Positions 1 to 9,986 of a stretch of DNA of 22,924 bases are shown piece by piece. The number at the start of each line of letters is the position of its first letter. The stretch's first letter is position 1. Source of the DNA: a virus. The notes beneath the pieces are model-generated. The model had not been told where the DNA came from. It did not search any database and was given only the letters and a program-made list of their open reading frames with translations. The DNA is taken from IMG/VR virus record IMGVR_UViG_3300030103_000572, positions 1 through 22,924 of that record. One strand, 5' to 3'. Made by a program: the position numbers and the translations under genes.

Positions 1-1
1 T

Positions 2-163
2 AACAAGATGTTCCAAGAGGTAAAACGAATACAGATACTCCTTAACAAGACACGAGAAGAATATGCACGTAAGGATGACGTTAAGGATGATATGCACGAG
101 TTGATGGATGCACTAAGAAGATTAGAAGATAAGTTGGATAAGGTATTAATAGGAAATAGATAA
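2..163 (+). CDS. C-terminal end of a charged coiled-coil protein (5' partial)
   Basis: The first 162 bases are open in one frame from the window edge to a TAA at 161-163, giving the last 53 residues of a protein whose start lies outside. The sequence is rich in Lys, Asp, Glu and Arg with leucines at heptad-like spacing, as in a coiled coil, and has no Cys or Trp. Its stop overlaps the next start as TAATG, so it belongs to the same operon as the virion genes downstream. I do not recognise the family. Small proteins with such tails occur around phage lysis and tail genes, but nothing here shows which role applies. Confidence 0.7.
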   Translation, partial: NKMFQEVKRIQILLNKTREEYARKDDVKDDMHELMDALRRLEDKLDKVLIGNR

Positions 164-1512
164 TGGCAACAATAACATCAGATGATCAACTTACCACAGA
201 GATAGGTAAACAAGCAGTAGGTCAGGGCAATGTTCCTAAAGTTGAAGCCGTCACACAAACTGAAACTACAGGAACAATACAACCTACTCAAGGTACATTA
301 CTTGACACTGACCCACTTGCACCAACAGCATTGGCTGATACAAGTCAATTACAGGTTACTGCTCCTACTCAAACAACACCTGATGCAGGACAAGTAAGTG
401 CTATTGAAAGAATAACACCTAACGTAACTCAAGCACAAAATGCACAAATAGCTTCTAGAGATAGCTATGTTGATATGACAGGAGTTGAGGGAACAGTTAG
501 TCCTGAAGCTATGGCTGTTGCTCAAACAGAAACTCTCGATCCAAAAGCAACAGTTCAGTATCAGCTTGGTGAGTTGATGTCTAGTATAGAAGAAGGTAAA
601 CCATTACCTGCTTGGGCATCTCCTGCCGTACGTAAAGTATCTGCAGTTATGCAAGCAAGGGGTATGGGTGCATCTAGTATGGCCGCAGCAGCGATGACTC
701 AAGCTGTGATGGAATCAGGTATAAATATAGCTGTACAAGACGCAAACAAATACGCAACAATTCAGTTGCAAAACTTGAACAACAAACAAAAAACAGCGTT
801 ACAAAATGCACTGACTGTTGCAGGAATAGACAGAGCTAATCTATCTGCAAGACTACAAGGTTCAATTACAAACGCACAAGCTTTACTTACAGTTGATGTT
901 AAAAACTTAGATGCTGCACAAAAAACAAACACAATAAACTTCAACGCTTTGACACAGGGTTTGTTTAAAGACGCTGCAGAAGAAAACGCAAGACAGCAAT
1001 TTAATGCAAAGAATCAAATGCAAGTGGACAACTTTTTTGCAGAGTTAGAAGCACAGGTAGAGACTGCAAATAAGAATCGTGTATCAGCTATGGCACAATA
1101 CAATGCAGGTGAAGCCAATTCCGTTGCACAATTTAATTCATCACTCCGAGACGCACGAGATAAATTTGACTCTAATATGCAATTTGCCGTAGATCAATCT
1201 AATGTAAATTGGAGACGACAAGTAAATACAGCAAACACAGCCGTGCAAAATGAAACAAATAGAATTAACGCACAAAATCTATATAATGCAAGTCAAAATG
1301 CTCTTAACAATCTGTGGCAAAAATACAGAGATAACGCATCTTGGAACTTTCAAAAGTCTGAATCATTCTTGCAAAGACAGCACGAGGTTGGTATAATGGG
1401 AATGGAATTTGCTAACTCTCAACAGATATATAGTCAAAAACAAAAAGACAATTTAGCCACAGGTGTAGGTAATTGGATTGCACAATGGATGGCAGGCAGT
1501 AAATCAGATTAA
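163..1512 (+). CDS. predicted internal virion (ejection) protein, gp14-like by position
   Basis: This encodes 449 residues. Roughly the first 130 are Thr/Gln/Pro-rich and look disordered. Around residues 148-180 is an Ala/Met-rich helix (short motif MAAAAM near 173). The rest is a long Asn/Gln/Ala-rich helical stretch with no obvious membrane span or catalytic motif. The ATG overlaps the preceding stop (TAATG) and has AGGA about 8 bases upstream. It is followed by proteins of 706 and 1672 residues, and this order and rising size matches T7 gp14-gp15-gp16, which are ejected to form a channel across the envelope. The role is inferred from gene order and composition, since no sequence motif proves it. 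A scaffold or tail-associated protein is the alternative. Confidence 0.6.
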   Translation: MATITSDDQLTTEIGKQAVGQGNVPKVEAVTQTETTGTIQPTQGTLLDTDPLAPTALADTSQLQVTAPTQTTPDAGQVSAIERITPNVTQAQNAQIASRDSYVDMTGVEGTVSPEAMAVAQTETLDPKATVQYQLGELMSSIEEGKPLPAWASPAVRKVSAVMQARGMGASSMAAAAMTQAVMESGINIAVQDANKYATIQLQNLNNKQKTALQNALTVAGIDRANLSARLQGSITNAQALLTVDVKNLDAAQKTNTINFNALTQGLFKDAAEENARQQFNAKNQMQVDNFFAELEAQVETANKNRVSAMAQYNAGEANSVAQFNSSLRDARDKFDSNMQFAVDQSNVNWRRQVNTANTAVQNETNRINAQNLYNASQNALNNLWQKYRDNASWNFQKSESFLQRQHEVGIMGMEFANSQQIYSQKQKDNLATGVGNWIAQWMAGSKSD

Positions 1513-1522
1513 AGGGTAGAGT

Positions 1523-1966
1523 ATGGATTTATTTAGTTTAGCAACAGTCGCTTTAACATTTGCAGGGGGTTTTGGAGATCAGGGTGATCCAAAAGGAGGA
1601 AGTGGTGGAATGGACATTGCATCAAAAGATACAAAAGGTTCATCATTTTTAGATTTTAATTTTCTTAAAAGTGGTGCAAAAGCATACGTAGCATCTAGAG
1701 ACAAAGAAGATAAACCTTTTAAAACTGCAGAATTTCCAAAGACAAGATCAGTAAGTCAATTAACAAGTCCACGTAGATTGACACCGACTCCTACCAATCA
1801 AAGAGTAGGTTACGCAAATCCTGACGTACAAAATGCTATGAGAATGTTATCTAACTCATCTAACAGAGATATAATAAGACTAATGCCTGTAGACGTTGTT
1901 TCCCCTATAAGAAAACAAAATAGAAATATAGCATTAGGACCTAGCACTTTAGGAAAGATACAATAA
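1523..1966 (+). CDS. small basic conserved-type phage protein of unknown function
   Basis: This encodes 147 residues. A short hydrophobic N-terminus (MDLFSLATVALTFAGG) leads into a Gly/Ser/Asp-rich linker, and the C-terminal half is basic and rich in Arg, Pro, Asn and Thr. The N-terminus could be a weak membrane anchor, but it is too short for a confident transmembrane call and shows no clear signal-peptidase site. A purine-rich sequence (agggtagagt) precedes the ATG. Its TAA overlaps the next ATG (TAATG). It lies between the putative ejection proteins, so a minor virion or assembly role is likely. I do not recognise the family. Confidence 0.55.
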   Translation: MDLFSLATVALTFAGGFGDQGDPKGGSGGMDIASKDTKGSSFLDFNFLKSGAKAYVASRDKEDKPFKTAEFPKTRSVSQLTSPRRLTPTPTNQRVGYANPDVQNAMRMLSNSSNRDIIRLMPVDVVSPIRKQNRNIALGPSTLGKIQ

Positions 1967-2511
1967 TGGAAGAGATTATGCCACCACAGGGTACGATAGA
2001 AGCAAAAGATAATTTTGCTCCTGCACCACCCGGACATTCATTAACAGAAGATAATACTAAATGGGCGTGGGGTAAACCCCCCAAAGTTGCAGATCCTGAA
2101 CAAGCTCTTGAACAAGCAATAAACTCGTTGAAAGAAGATCGAATACAGCTTGAGTTGGTTAAACTTCTGTTGGGTGGTGCTTCTATTGAAATGATCGTTG
2201 AAGGGTACTTGTTTCAAGGCTTTCAAGAGGGTAGATTTTCTCCTGACGTTGCAGTGCTTATCAAAGCACCTTTAGCATTTTACATTGCAAGCATAGCTGA
2301 AGAAGCTAACATTCCGTATAGATTTTTTGAAAACAAAGATGCACTCGATGAAGGCACTATGGATGACGATACATTACTTGAGATGATGCAAGAGAACAAT
2401 CCAAGTATGTTTAACTTTATACGTGAAAAAATAAATAAAGATATACGCATGGGTGGTAAACCACCAAAAGGTGCAGAAGGATTCTTAGGTATGCAGGGAG
2501 GTAAGAAATGA
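1966..2511 (+). CDS. conserved-type marine phage structural-operon protein
   Basis: This encodes 181 residues. A Pro-rich N-terminus carries a PPGHSL motif and a WGKPP motif near residues 22-39. An acidic helical domain follows (about 43-125) with hydrophobic stretches around LVKLLLGG and KAPLAFYIASIAEEA. The C-terminal tail is Gly/Lys-rich. From memory, proteins with a PPGHSLT start and this helical layout recur in marine podoviruses beside the internal virion genes, but I know of no assigned function. A second in-frame ATG lies four codons downstream. Its end overlaps the next gene by four bases (ATGA), which suggests coupled translation. Confidence 0.6.
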   Translation: MEEIMPPQGTIEAKDNFAPAPPGHSLTEDNTKWAWGKPPKVADPEQALEQAINSLKEDRIQLELVKLLLGGASIEMIVEGYLFQGFQEGRFSPDVAVLIKAPLAFYIASIAEEANIPYRFFENKDALDEGTMDDDTLLEMMQENNPSMFNFIREKINKDIRMGGKPPKGAEGFLGMQGGKK

Positions 2512-4628
2512 GTTTTTTAGTATCATTAGCGACTGGCTTCCTCAATGAAAGCACCGAGATAATGAGAAATCAGGCTGAGTTTGATAGAGAGCAAGCTGAA
2601 AAAACTACTCTTAAAAAACAAGAGTTAGCAAAAGAGAACAGAGCTTTTGGCAGAGAGCTTATAAAAAAGAATTTAGATGCTAGTTTTAAAACTCAACAGC
2701 AATATTTAAAAGACATTGCAGCAGGGAATATAAAACCTGTGAGTTTAAAAACCAAATCAGGCAGCATGTTAACTGCTATGGATATGTTTGGAATAAATCA
2801 ATCATACATATCTCAAGGTAAAGCTCCAATATATAATGTTCCGTCTTTGTATGAAAGAATAGAAAAGGTTGAGAACTTTGGAACTATGGTAGGTAAGGGT
2901 GTAAACTCATTTAACTTTCGTAGTGAGTTTCAAACTAAACCAACTTGGATAAACTCATCTAGTCTTTTACAACAAATGAGTAGTGATCTTGGTAACAATG
3001 AAGGAGAACTTGCTAGATTAAAAAATTCACCTCCAGAAGTTAAAGCAATGATAAAAGGTGTATTACAAGGTGCAACTCAAACTTATAAAGATGGTTTTCA
3101 TAAAAATACTATAGGTGATTTTAATCCCAAAGATACACTACAGATATATCCATCTGAATCTATGTATCAAGAAGGAAACGTTTTCTCAGGAATTAACAAA
3201 ATAAAACAAGCTTTAGGTATGTCTACAGGAATTGAAAGTGATATCATAGAAGCTGTAGATGGTGTTGCAAATAAAAAAGTTGAATCATCAGAAAGTGGGG
3301 GAGTTCAACAAAAATATCAAACATATTTTATCGCAAACAATAAATCTTACGGTGGTTACAATTATCCTCAAGAACAAAAGGTAGGCATGGAGATAGTATC
3401 AAAAATAGCACCTGCTAATAATTTTAAATATGCAGGAGCAGCGTTTTTAGCAGAATCAAGTATACAAGATTTAACAATAAACGATGAAGAAAAAATAAAA
3501 CTTTTTAATCGTGGAGTGGCTGTAGCAAGTTTACCGGGTGCTAGAGGTTTAGACCCAAACAGAGCTTTACTAACATATAACCAAGAAGAAATAACAAAAT
3601 TTAATAACGAAATATATGATGGTAAAATTGTAAAACAAGGGAACATAAAATTAGCTGCAGCAGTTTTGATGCCCATAATGGAAATTCCTGATGAAGATAA
3701 GACATCCTCATATAATAGCAGGTTTATTAACTATAGTGGTGCAGACTACATGTCTTTACAAAGATTTGGATCTGTGCCTAAAGGTGATAAAGCTAAAGGA
3801 GATTTAGCTACAAGATTTAATGCTCTTAAAGATTCTGTTGCTGACTTAGAGAGTTTACAATTAAAAGTTGCAGGACTAGATACCACTGCAGCTTATAGTC
3901 AATTTAGAGAAACTATCATAGGTGTATTTAGTCCTAGTAAAGGTTTTGTGGGTGATATAATTAAAGAATTTCAAAATGATAGTGAGTTAAAAGTAGGTGG
4001 AAAGTATGATGATGGAAAAGACGCAATAACTCAAGATTATCTTAAAAATTTACAAGACGGAGTTGATAAAAAAACAGGATTAGCTGCAGAAATAGAAGCA
4101 CTTCGTATTTCACTGGCTTTTAAAATGGCAAGAGCCGCAGATCCATCAGGTCGTTTATCTAACCAAGATATTGATTTACAGCTACGAAGATTAGGTGGTG
4201 CAGCTTTTGCCACTCCTGAATTTGCTGTTGCACAAATAGATATGGTTTTAAAAGATTTTAGAAGAGAAAGAGACTCCGTTGAAGTATTTTACAAGTATGG
4301 TCAAAAACTAAGTAGATTAACAAAAAATGAAGCACGATTTATAGACGGAGTTATTGCTGCAAACTATATTAATAAAAAAATGCAAGAGTACAATAATCCA
4401 AGCACAGGAGTAGGAAGTGATGCTCCTAGTGTTGGAGTAATTACTTTTGATAATACATATAAACCTGCACAAGGTTATGTTAATATTTTTACAAAAGACG
4501 ATGACTTAAATTTTTATAGAAAAACAGGAGAAACAGAGGATGGTAAAATTTTAGGTGTGATAATACCAAAAACTAAAGAAAACGAAATGCTATCCAAATT
4601 TAGAATTAAAGCTGAAGGTACATCTTAA
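2508..4628 (+). CDS. predicted internal virion (ejection) protein, gp15-like by position
   Basis: This encodes 706 residues. The N-terminus is an amphipathic segment (MSFLVSLATGFLNES) followed by a highly charged coiled-coil stretch up to about residue 75. A long mixed domain without Cys or a recognisable enzyme motif follows. A strong ribosome binding site (GGGAGGT, 5 bases before the ATG) and a four-base overlap with the previous gene fix the start. Size and position, directly before a protein of more than 1600 residues, match T7 gp15, which forms the periplasmic tunnel of the ejectosome with gp16. The function is inferred from synteny. The product is probably packaged in the capsid core and ejected with the DNA. 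Confidence 0.6.
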   Translation: MSFLVSLATGFLNESTEIMRNQAEFDREQAEKTTLKKQELAKENRAFGRELIKKNLDASFKTQQQYLKDIAAGNIKPVSLKTKSGSMLTAMDMFGINQSYISQGKAPIYNVPSLYERIEKVENFGTMVGKGVNSFNFRSEFQTKPTWINSSSLLQQMSSDLGNNEGELARLKNSPPEVKAMIKGVLQGATQTYKDGFHKNTIGDFNPKDTLQIYPSESMYQEGNVFSGINKIKQALGMSTGIESDIIEAVDGVANKKVESSESGGVQQKYQTYFIANNKSYGGYNYPQEQKVGMEIVSKIAPANNFKYAGAAFLAESSIQDLTINDEEKIKLFNRGVAVASLPGARGLDPNRALLTYNQEEITKFNNEIYDGKIVKQGNIKLAAAVLMPIMEIPDEDKTSSYNSRFINYSGADYMSLQRFGSVPKGDKAKGDLATRFNALKDSVADLESLQLKVAGLDTTAAYSQFRETIIGVFSPSKGFVGDIIKEFQNDSELKVGGKYDDGKDAITQDYLKNLQDGVDKKTGLAAEIEALRISLAFKMARAADPSGRLSNQDIDLQLRRLGGAAFATPEFAVAQIDMVLKDFRRERDSVEVFYKYGQKLSRLTKNEARFIDGVIAANYINKKMQEYNNPSTGVGSDAPSVGVITFDNTYKPAQGYVNIFTKDDDLNFYRKTGETEDGKILGVIIPKTKENEMLSKFRIKAEGTS

Positions 4629-7600
4629 ATGTCAGAGTTAGAAATACAACAAAATCCTGAACAAACAACTCCTGATGCTATTAAAGCAGAACCTATAAAT
4701 CAATTTGAAAAAGATCAAAAAGAAGCTTTAAAAAGAGCAGATGAAACAAGAGTTAAGTTAAATCCTGAACAAGATAGAAAAGAAGATTCTTTAATACAAA
4801 AGATAGGCAAAAGAGCTAAACTTGCAGAGGATGTACAAACTTACGGCCCTGTTGCTGCACCTTTAGTTGGTGCTGATATTCTTGCTCAAGCTACGGAAGG
4901 AATTGTTGGAGGTGATCTTGATGCGAAGGGTAAACAAAGAATAACGCAACAAAGAGACATAGGAACTCTTAGTTACAATGATTTTAAAGAAGGGATAAGA
5001 AACAACTCTATACAGGAATATCAGGGTAAAAACTTTTTACCTTCAATGGCAGAAAAAGATGATGCTCTACTGAAGTGGTGGAGTCAAAATATAGGTAAAA
5101 AACAAACTGTTAGTGATGACGGAAAAATATCTATAGCTAAAACATATTTAGAAGGTGCAGACGTTACACCTGAAGGTAAATATGTTCCTAGAAAAAATTT
5201 TTTAGAAACACACGATCCATACTTATTCAAAATATTTAACAACTCTAAGGAAAGACAACTTACTTTTCAAACTAAAGTATTAAGTCTTGTCAAAGATAAG
5301 ATAGGTGGAAACACAAATATTGATTCAGTTGGTCAAAACAGAGTTCAACAAATACTTGTTAACAACATATCTAACACAGAGTTTATACCTGTTCTTCAAG
5401 AAAGACTAAAAGAAATAAGTAGAGGTACTTTTTTAGAATTACCTGCACTCGCAAAAGATTTTGGTGTAGGTTATGTAGATGAGTTAGCTGAAAGAATAAC
5501 AGAATTAAGATCTGCAACAGGTGCTTCTTTTCTTGAAGCATGGTCAATGACTGAACCGTTCAGAAATAAAAAGACTGCTGAATTCCGAAAAAGTTTTGCT
5601 GATATAGGTGTAACTCAGTTATCAGATGTTATAAATAAAACTATTATAGAAGATTTAGAGCAACAAAAAAACGATGGAATTATAACTCCACAAAGATTTG
5701 AACAACTCACTCAAACAAAATTATCTGATGGCACAGTGTTACCTACTCAATTTGTATCAGAGTCAGACGCACAAGGCATATTAGAACTATCTTTTGAATC
5801 ACTTAATTCACCAGAGCAATTCGCAACTATTTTAGGCGAAAATATAATGTCTATGATATCTATAGGTGGTGCAAGTCAAGCTCTTGTTAAAAAGTTTGGA
5901 TTTGATCAAATAGAGATAGTAAAGCAAGCAATGAAAAAAAATCCAGAGCTTGCTAAATTAGGAGTTGCAGGAGCTGCCTTCAGATTAAAATCAGGTTCAG
6001 CAGCAGGTAAATTAAATTTAGTTGCGATAAAAAGAGGATTAGAAACTCAAAAACAAGAAGCCTATCAAATACGTCTGTCTAACACCATAGAAGAAAAAAG
6101 AGGTGAGCTAGACGTAATGTTATTATCAGGAAAAGCAGACAGTGCAGATTTCAAAATACTTAAAAATGAAATAGATGAATTAGTTACAAAAAGATATGTA
6201 GATAAAATTAAGTTAAGCACGTTGCCTATAGTCAGATCTACAGTTAAAGAAGCTTTTCCACTGAGTCTAGGGCAATACTACTTTGGAGAAGCTTATCAAT
6301 TTTTTAATCCTGAGATGAGTCAATTTGAAGGAGAGATGTGGGGTGCATTGACTTACATAGCAGGTGGTGGCTTTACTATGAAGGCTGTAGCAGGTAAAGT
6401 AGGTAGAGGTTTAGGAAATGTATTTTATAATCCTACTGCAACACGAAGTAGAATAGTTAAAAATTTAGGAGACTTTTTAGCTAATAATAAAGTTACATCA
6501 GGTCTTGTTGATTTTATAAGAACTAATCAATTTATTCAAGTAGGAAAAGGACTGATATTTCCTAACGCAGATTTACTTAAAAGATACAATCAAAAGCTGA
6601 TTGATGATAGAGGTTTTGGTTTAAGTAAAGATGAGTTTAAATCTTCAAGATATGTTCTTGAATTAGCAAGTGTTATGGATGAAAAGAATTTAGACAGAAC
6701 TCTTGATACTATAACACAATACACTACTATGGAAACTAAATTTATAAATTCATTCCCAGAAGAAGTCAGAGATACCGCTGCAGATTTATACAGATCTAAC
6801 TTTGCACAAGCATCAGGTATAGGTGCATTAGAAGCAGCAAGTGCTTTAGTAAATAACAAAATGAATTTTAGAGATGTTAAATCTTTAAAACATGTAGACG
6901 AAATGATTGATTTAGATAATTTAAATACAGAGCAAGTTCGTAAAAATAATTTTGCGATAAAAACATTTAGAGACATGTTAAAAGATAAAGGTATAGACAT
7001 CACAACTAATCAAGCAGGATTACAAATGCTTGATGTTCTAGAACAAGCAAACATAAATTTTATAAAAAGATTAGATGATCAAATGATCACTCTAGATAAA
7101 ACTCTAAAACAAATGAAAAGAGTTTATTTTTCAGATCCAACAAAAGACATACCTGAATCATTTCACGAAAATGTTTCGTTATTAGAAGAAAGAATAGGGG
7201 ATAGGATAACAAAGATAAAAGGCATGGAAGCAGACTTTGCCGATATTGAAAATCAAGCAACAGATGTCAACAAATTTTTCTTAGATAGAATAAATAAATT
7301 AAACACTATGGCAGATAAAGATGAAGCTTACATAAACGGAACAAGATTACTTGTAGAAGAATTTATATCTCATACTATGGGAGCAGGCAGAAGATATGCA
7401 GCACGTGGTTACAGAGAAACAGAACAGTTAGCTGAAAAATTAAATGTAAAGATAGATTTAACTGACTCCATATTTGCTATGAAAAATATGAAACAGGAAC
7501 TCGCAGCCATCCCTTTAAAAATGTTGTTTTCAAAAGAAGGTGCATTTTTTAACAGTGTCATGGGTAGAAAAGCTTACGTTTCGTTTCAAAGGATGGCTAG

Positions 7601-9647
7601 AAACGGACTTAATGATTTAGACCCAACAGTCAGAGTTGATTTGGAACAGATGGCTACAAATCCTAAGAGTGAACATTTCATAAGTCAAGAAGCCACTGAA
7701 CTTGACATAGCATTATATTGGTCTGATTGGTTTAAGAAAAATGGCACAGCCGATGCACCTGTTAAATTTCAACCTTTTCTTGCAACACCGAAAGATATAA
7801 ACACAATGCAAACTGCATTTGTTGAATTTGGTTATAAGATTGGTGATGAATCTTTAGCAAAACAATATATTGATTACGGAGAATCTTTAGGTGATTTAGT
7901 AACAGCACAGTCTGCAGAGCTAGGTGCGTCTTATAAAAAAGCTGCAGAATTATATCAAAACGAATACTTTGATAGAATAAGAAAAGGATTTATGGGCAAA
8001 TTAATAACAGCAAGAGATGGGCCTAGAACAGTTGCAGGTAAATTAAAAGGTGAAGATATAGCTAAAATGGCTAGAGAAGAAGGCATTGACTTAGACAAAG
8101 ATTCACTAAAAATACTTAAAGGAGATGTTGCATTTAAGTTTGCCTATAAGAACAACATGAATCCTCTGACTGCTTTTAAACCAATGGTTGATCAAATAGT
8201 AAAATTATCCAAAGAAAAGAACGCTGTAGCAAGTTCTGAATTAAAAGAAGCATTTAGTAACTTACAATTTAATTTTGGTGGAAGAGTTGGTGGTAAGCCT
8301 GTGTTTGATTTAACAACTCCTAAAGGTAGACAAGACTTTAATATGATCACTGGTCTTGTAAGCACAATGGTGAGAGCAAACTGGGCAACTAAAGCAACAA
8401 GCGAATTAAAAAAAGCGACAAGTCCTAGAGCAAGAATAGCTTTAAGAAAACAAGAAGGTTACGATTTTACAACTTATGAAAACTTAGATTCTATATCGAG
8501 TAGTTTAACATTTAAAGTTCGTGAGATTGATGAAAACGGAAATACTGTTATACGAAAAAAACAAGCAATAGATCTTACCAGTATTCTATCTCAACAAAAG
8601 GATATCGTTGCTCAGATGGGTAAACATGAGGAACTACGTGATGAGTACGGAAAATTAGTAAATAGGTTTGAGGATCAAAAAGACGAGTTAATAGCCACAA
8701 CAAAAACTGACAGTAAGATAGAACAATTTATATTTCAAGAAGTTGAAAAACTTGGGAATATAGGAGGTGATCCTGAAAAGTTTTATGATGAATATGTAAC
8801 AAGAGGTAGACCTGAAAAGCTAAGAAAATTAAAAGATAAAATATTAAAAGAATTAACTTCAGATCCTAACATGACAGAAGCTGATTTAGAGGTTACTCGT
8901 AAAAAAATAAACGATGGCATAGCTTCTCTTATAGCAAAGGGAGGATTAGCACGAGCAGGTTTAAGAACTGGTAAGGGTATGGTAAGAGATGAAGACGTGC
9001 CTGACGTATTCTTTGATCCTAAGATTGAAGGTAAAGATACTTTACCTTTTAATTTATCTTCTAGAACTAAGATAGGGATTGATGGTCAAAAACATCCTAT
9101 ACAAGTTTTACAAACTCCTCAAGATTTAGTTTTAGATTTACAAGATGCAAACAAAAGAGCCGTATTTCAAGAAGTAATGGATCAAGAACATTTTTCATAT
9201 TTTGAAAATATGGTAGGATATATGGCTCTTGTAGAAAAAGGAGATTTTAGCAGAGTCAAGCTTGAAGGATTAACTAGAGGTATATCCACAAACGAAGCTA
9301 TCAGTAGAGCGTTTAACTTAGCTAGAGGTATGGTTAGTCCAACATACGTGGCCGCAGAGTTTGCAGTTCGCATAGCAGAAATGAGGGGAATACAATTACT
9401 TGGACTTGTTGCCCAAGACAAAGAAGCTGCTAGAATTATGAAAGACATGTTTACGATAGGTGTTAAACCTTCTGAAAGAGATGTTGGAAAGTTATCAGAG
9501 TTAATTGTTAATTTTGTTTTTAAAGACTTAGCTAGAGCAGGATTAGAACCACCTAAATATGTTCCAACGACTGAAGCAGAGTTAGCTGAAGCAGAAGAGA
9601 AATTAATTGAGCAATATAAAAAAGAAAAAGAAGAAGAGGAAAGTTAA
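4629..9647 (+). CDS. giant internal virion (ejection) protein, gp16-like by position
   Basis: This encodes 1672 residues, the largest gene in the window. Its ATG directly follows the preceding TAA. The N-terminus is Gln/Glu/Lys-rich, and there are Ala/Gly-rich moderately hydrophobic stretches near residues 73-95, 398-420 and 443-460. Much of the middle is helical with coiled-coil character, and the last 25 residues are a Glu/Lys tail. I see no lysozyme or lytic transglycosylase signature near the N-terminus, where T7 gp16 carries one. As the last large protein after a gp14/gp15-like pair it fits the inner-membrane-spanning ejection protein. Coding-strand composition is very A-rich, unlike the minus-strand operon. 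A tail-associated tape-measure-like role is a less likely alternative for a podovirus. Confidence 0.6.
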   Translation: MSELEIQQNPEQTTPDAIKAEPINQFEKDQKEALKRADETRVKLNPEQDRKEDSLIQKIGKRAKLAEDVQTYGPVAAPLVGADILAQATEGIVGGDLDAKGKQRITQQRDIGTLSYNDFKEGIRNNSIQEYQGKNFLPSMAEKDDALLKWWSQNIGKKQTVSDDGKISIAKTYLEGADVTPEGKYVPRKNFLETHDPYLFKIFNNSKERQLTFQTKVLSLVKDKIGGNTNIDSVGQNRVQQILVNNISNTEFIPVLQERLKEISRGTFLELPALAKDFGVGYVDELAERITELRSATGASFLEAWSMTEPFRNKKTAEFRKSFADIGVTQLSDVINKTIIEDLEQQKNDGIITPQRFEQLTQTKLSDGTVLPTQFVSESDAQGILELSFESLNSPEQFATILGENIMSMISIGGASQALVKKFGFDQIEIVKQAMKKNPELAKLGVAGAAFRLKSGSAAGKLNLVAIKRGLETQKQEAYQIRLSNTIEEKRGELDVMLLSGKADSADFKILKNEIDELVTKRYVDKIKLSTLPIVRSTVKEAFPLSLGQYYFGEAYQFFNPEMSQFEGEMWGALTYIAGGGFTMKAVAGKVGRGLGNVFYNPTATRSRIVKNLGDFLANNKVTSGLVDFIRTNQFIQVGKGLIFPNADLLKRYNQKLIDDRGFGLSKDEFKSSRYVLELASVMDEKNLDRTLDTITQYTTMETKFINSFPEEVRDTAADLYRSNFAQASGIGALEAASALVNNKMNFRDVKSLKHVDEMIDLDNLNTEQVRKNNFAIKTFRDMLKDKGIDITTNQAGLQMLDVLEQANINFIKRLDDQMITLDKTLKQMKRVYFSDPTKDIPESFHENVSLLEERIGDRITKIKGMEADFADIENQATDVNKFFLDRINKLNTMADKDEAYINGTRLLVEEFISHTMGAGRRYAARGYRETEQLAEKLNVKIDLTDSIFAMKNMKQELAAIPLKMLFSKEGAFFNSVMGRKAYVSFQRMARNGLNDLDPTVRVDLEQMATNPKSEHFISQEATELDIALYWSDWFKKNGTADAPVKFQPFLATPKDINTMQTAFVEFGYKIGDESLAKQYIDYGESLGDLVTAQSAELGASYKKAAELYQNEYFDRIRKGFMGKLITARDGPRTVAGKLKGEDIAKMAREEGIDLDKDSLKILKGDVAFKFAYKNNMNPLTAFKPMVDQIVKLSKEKNAVASSELKEAFSNLQFNFGGRVGGKPVFDLTTPKGRQDFNMITGLVSTMVRANWATKATSELKKATSPRARIALRKQEGYDFTTYENLDSISSSLTFKVREIDENGNTVIRKKQAIDLTSILSQQKDIVAQMGKHEELRDEYGKLVNRFEDQKDELIATTKTDSKIEQFIFQEVEKLGNIGGDPEKFYDEYVTRGRPEKLRKLKDKILKELTSDPNMTEADLEVTRKKINDGIASLIAKGGLARAGLRTGKGMVRDEDVPDVFFDPKIEGKDTLPFNLSSRTKIGIDGQKHPIQVLQTPQDLVLDLQDANKRAVFQEVMDQEHFSYFENMVGYMALVEKGDFSRVKLEGLTRGISTNEAISRAFNLARGMVSPTYVAAEFAVRIAEMRGIQLLGLVAQDKEAARIMKDMFTIGVKPSERDVGKLSELIVNFVFKDLARAGLEPPKYVPTTEAELAEAEEKLIEQYKKEKEEEES

Positions 9648-9986
9648 ATGAAAATGTACAATAACGGACAACGCCCACAAAAGATGTATGGTGGTGGTAT
9701 GGCTATGCCACGTAAACCAATGATGTTAGGTGGACTTGCTGATCAAAATAAATCTCAAGGCACTATGTCAGCTAAGACACAAGATGCTATGGGTATGATG
9801 ACTCAACAAAAGAAGTTTGGCATGGGTTACAATCTCGGTGGAGCAATTAAGAAGTTTGAAAAGAAAAGCAATGGTGGTAAAGCAGGTGGCATACCTAAGA
9901 CACCAAAACAAAAAAAGTTTGCGGCCCTAGCAGAACCAAAAGACAGAATAACTTTAGCAGATAGAATAAAGGGTGCGACAACTTAA
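9648..9986 (+). CDS. small Met/Gly/Lys-rich phage protein, last gene of the virion operon
   Basis: This encodes 112 residues, strongly basic and dominated by Met, Gly, Lys and Gln, with repeated Gly-Gly and Met-Gly steps such as MYGGGMAM and KFGMGYNLGG. It is low-complexity and probably disordered. The ATG follows the previous TAA directly, with AGAGGA about 8 bases upstream. From memory, similar short Gly/Met/Lys-rich proteins often end structural operons in marine phages, with no known function. Its basic charge would suit binding to DNA or to an acidic virion protein, but that is speculation. The TAA lies in a TTAA that also provides the stop of the converging gene. Confidence 0.6.
   Translation: MKMYNNGQRPQKMYGGGMAMPRKPMMLGGLADQNKSQGTMSAKTQDAMGMMTQQKKFGMGYNLGGAIKKFEKKSNGGKAGGIPKTPKQKKFAALAEPKDRITLADRIKGATT

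Noticed and set aside
6590-7003. 137-residue minus-strand ORF within the giant virion gene
   Set aside because: Ser/Leu/Ile-rich product typical of the antisense of an A-rich gene; no promoter or ribosome site seen.
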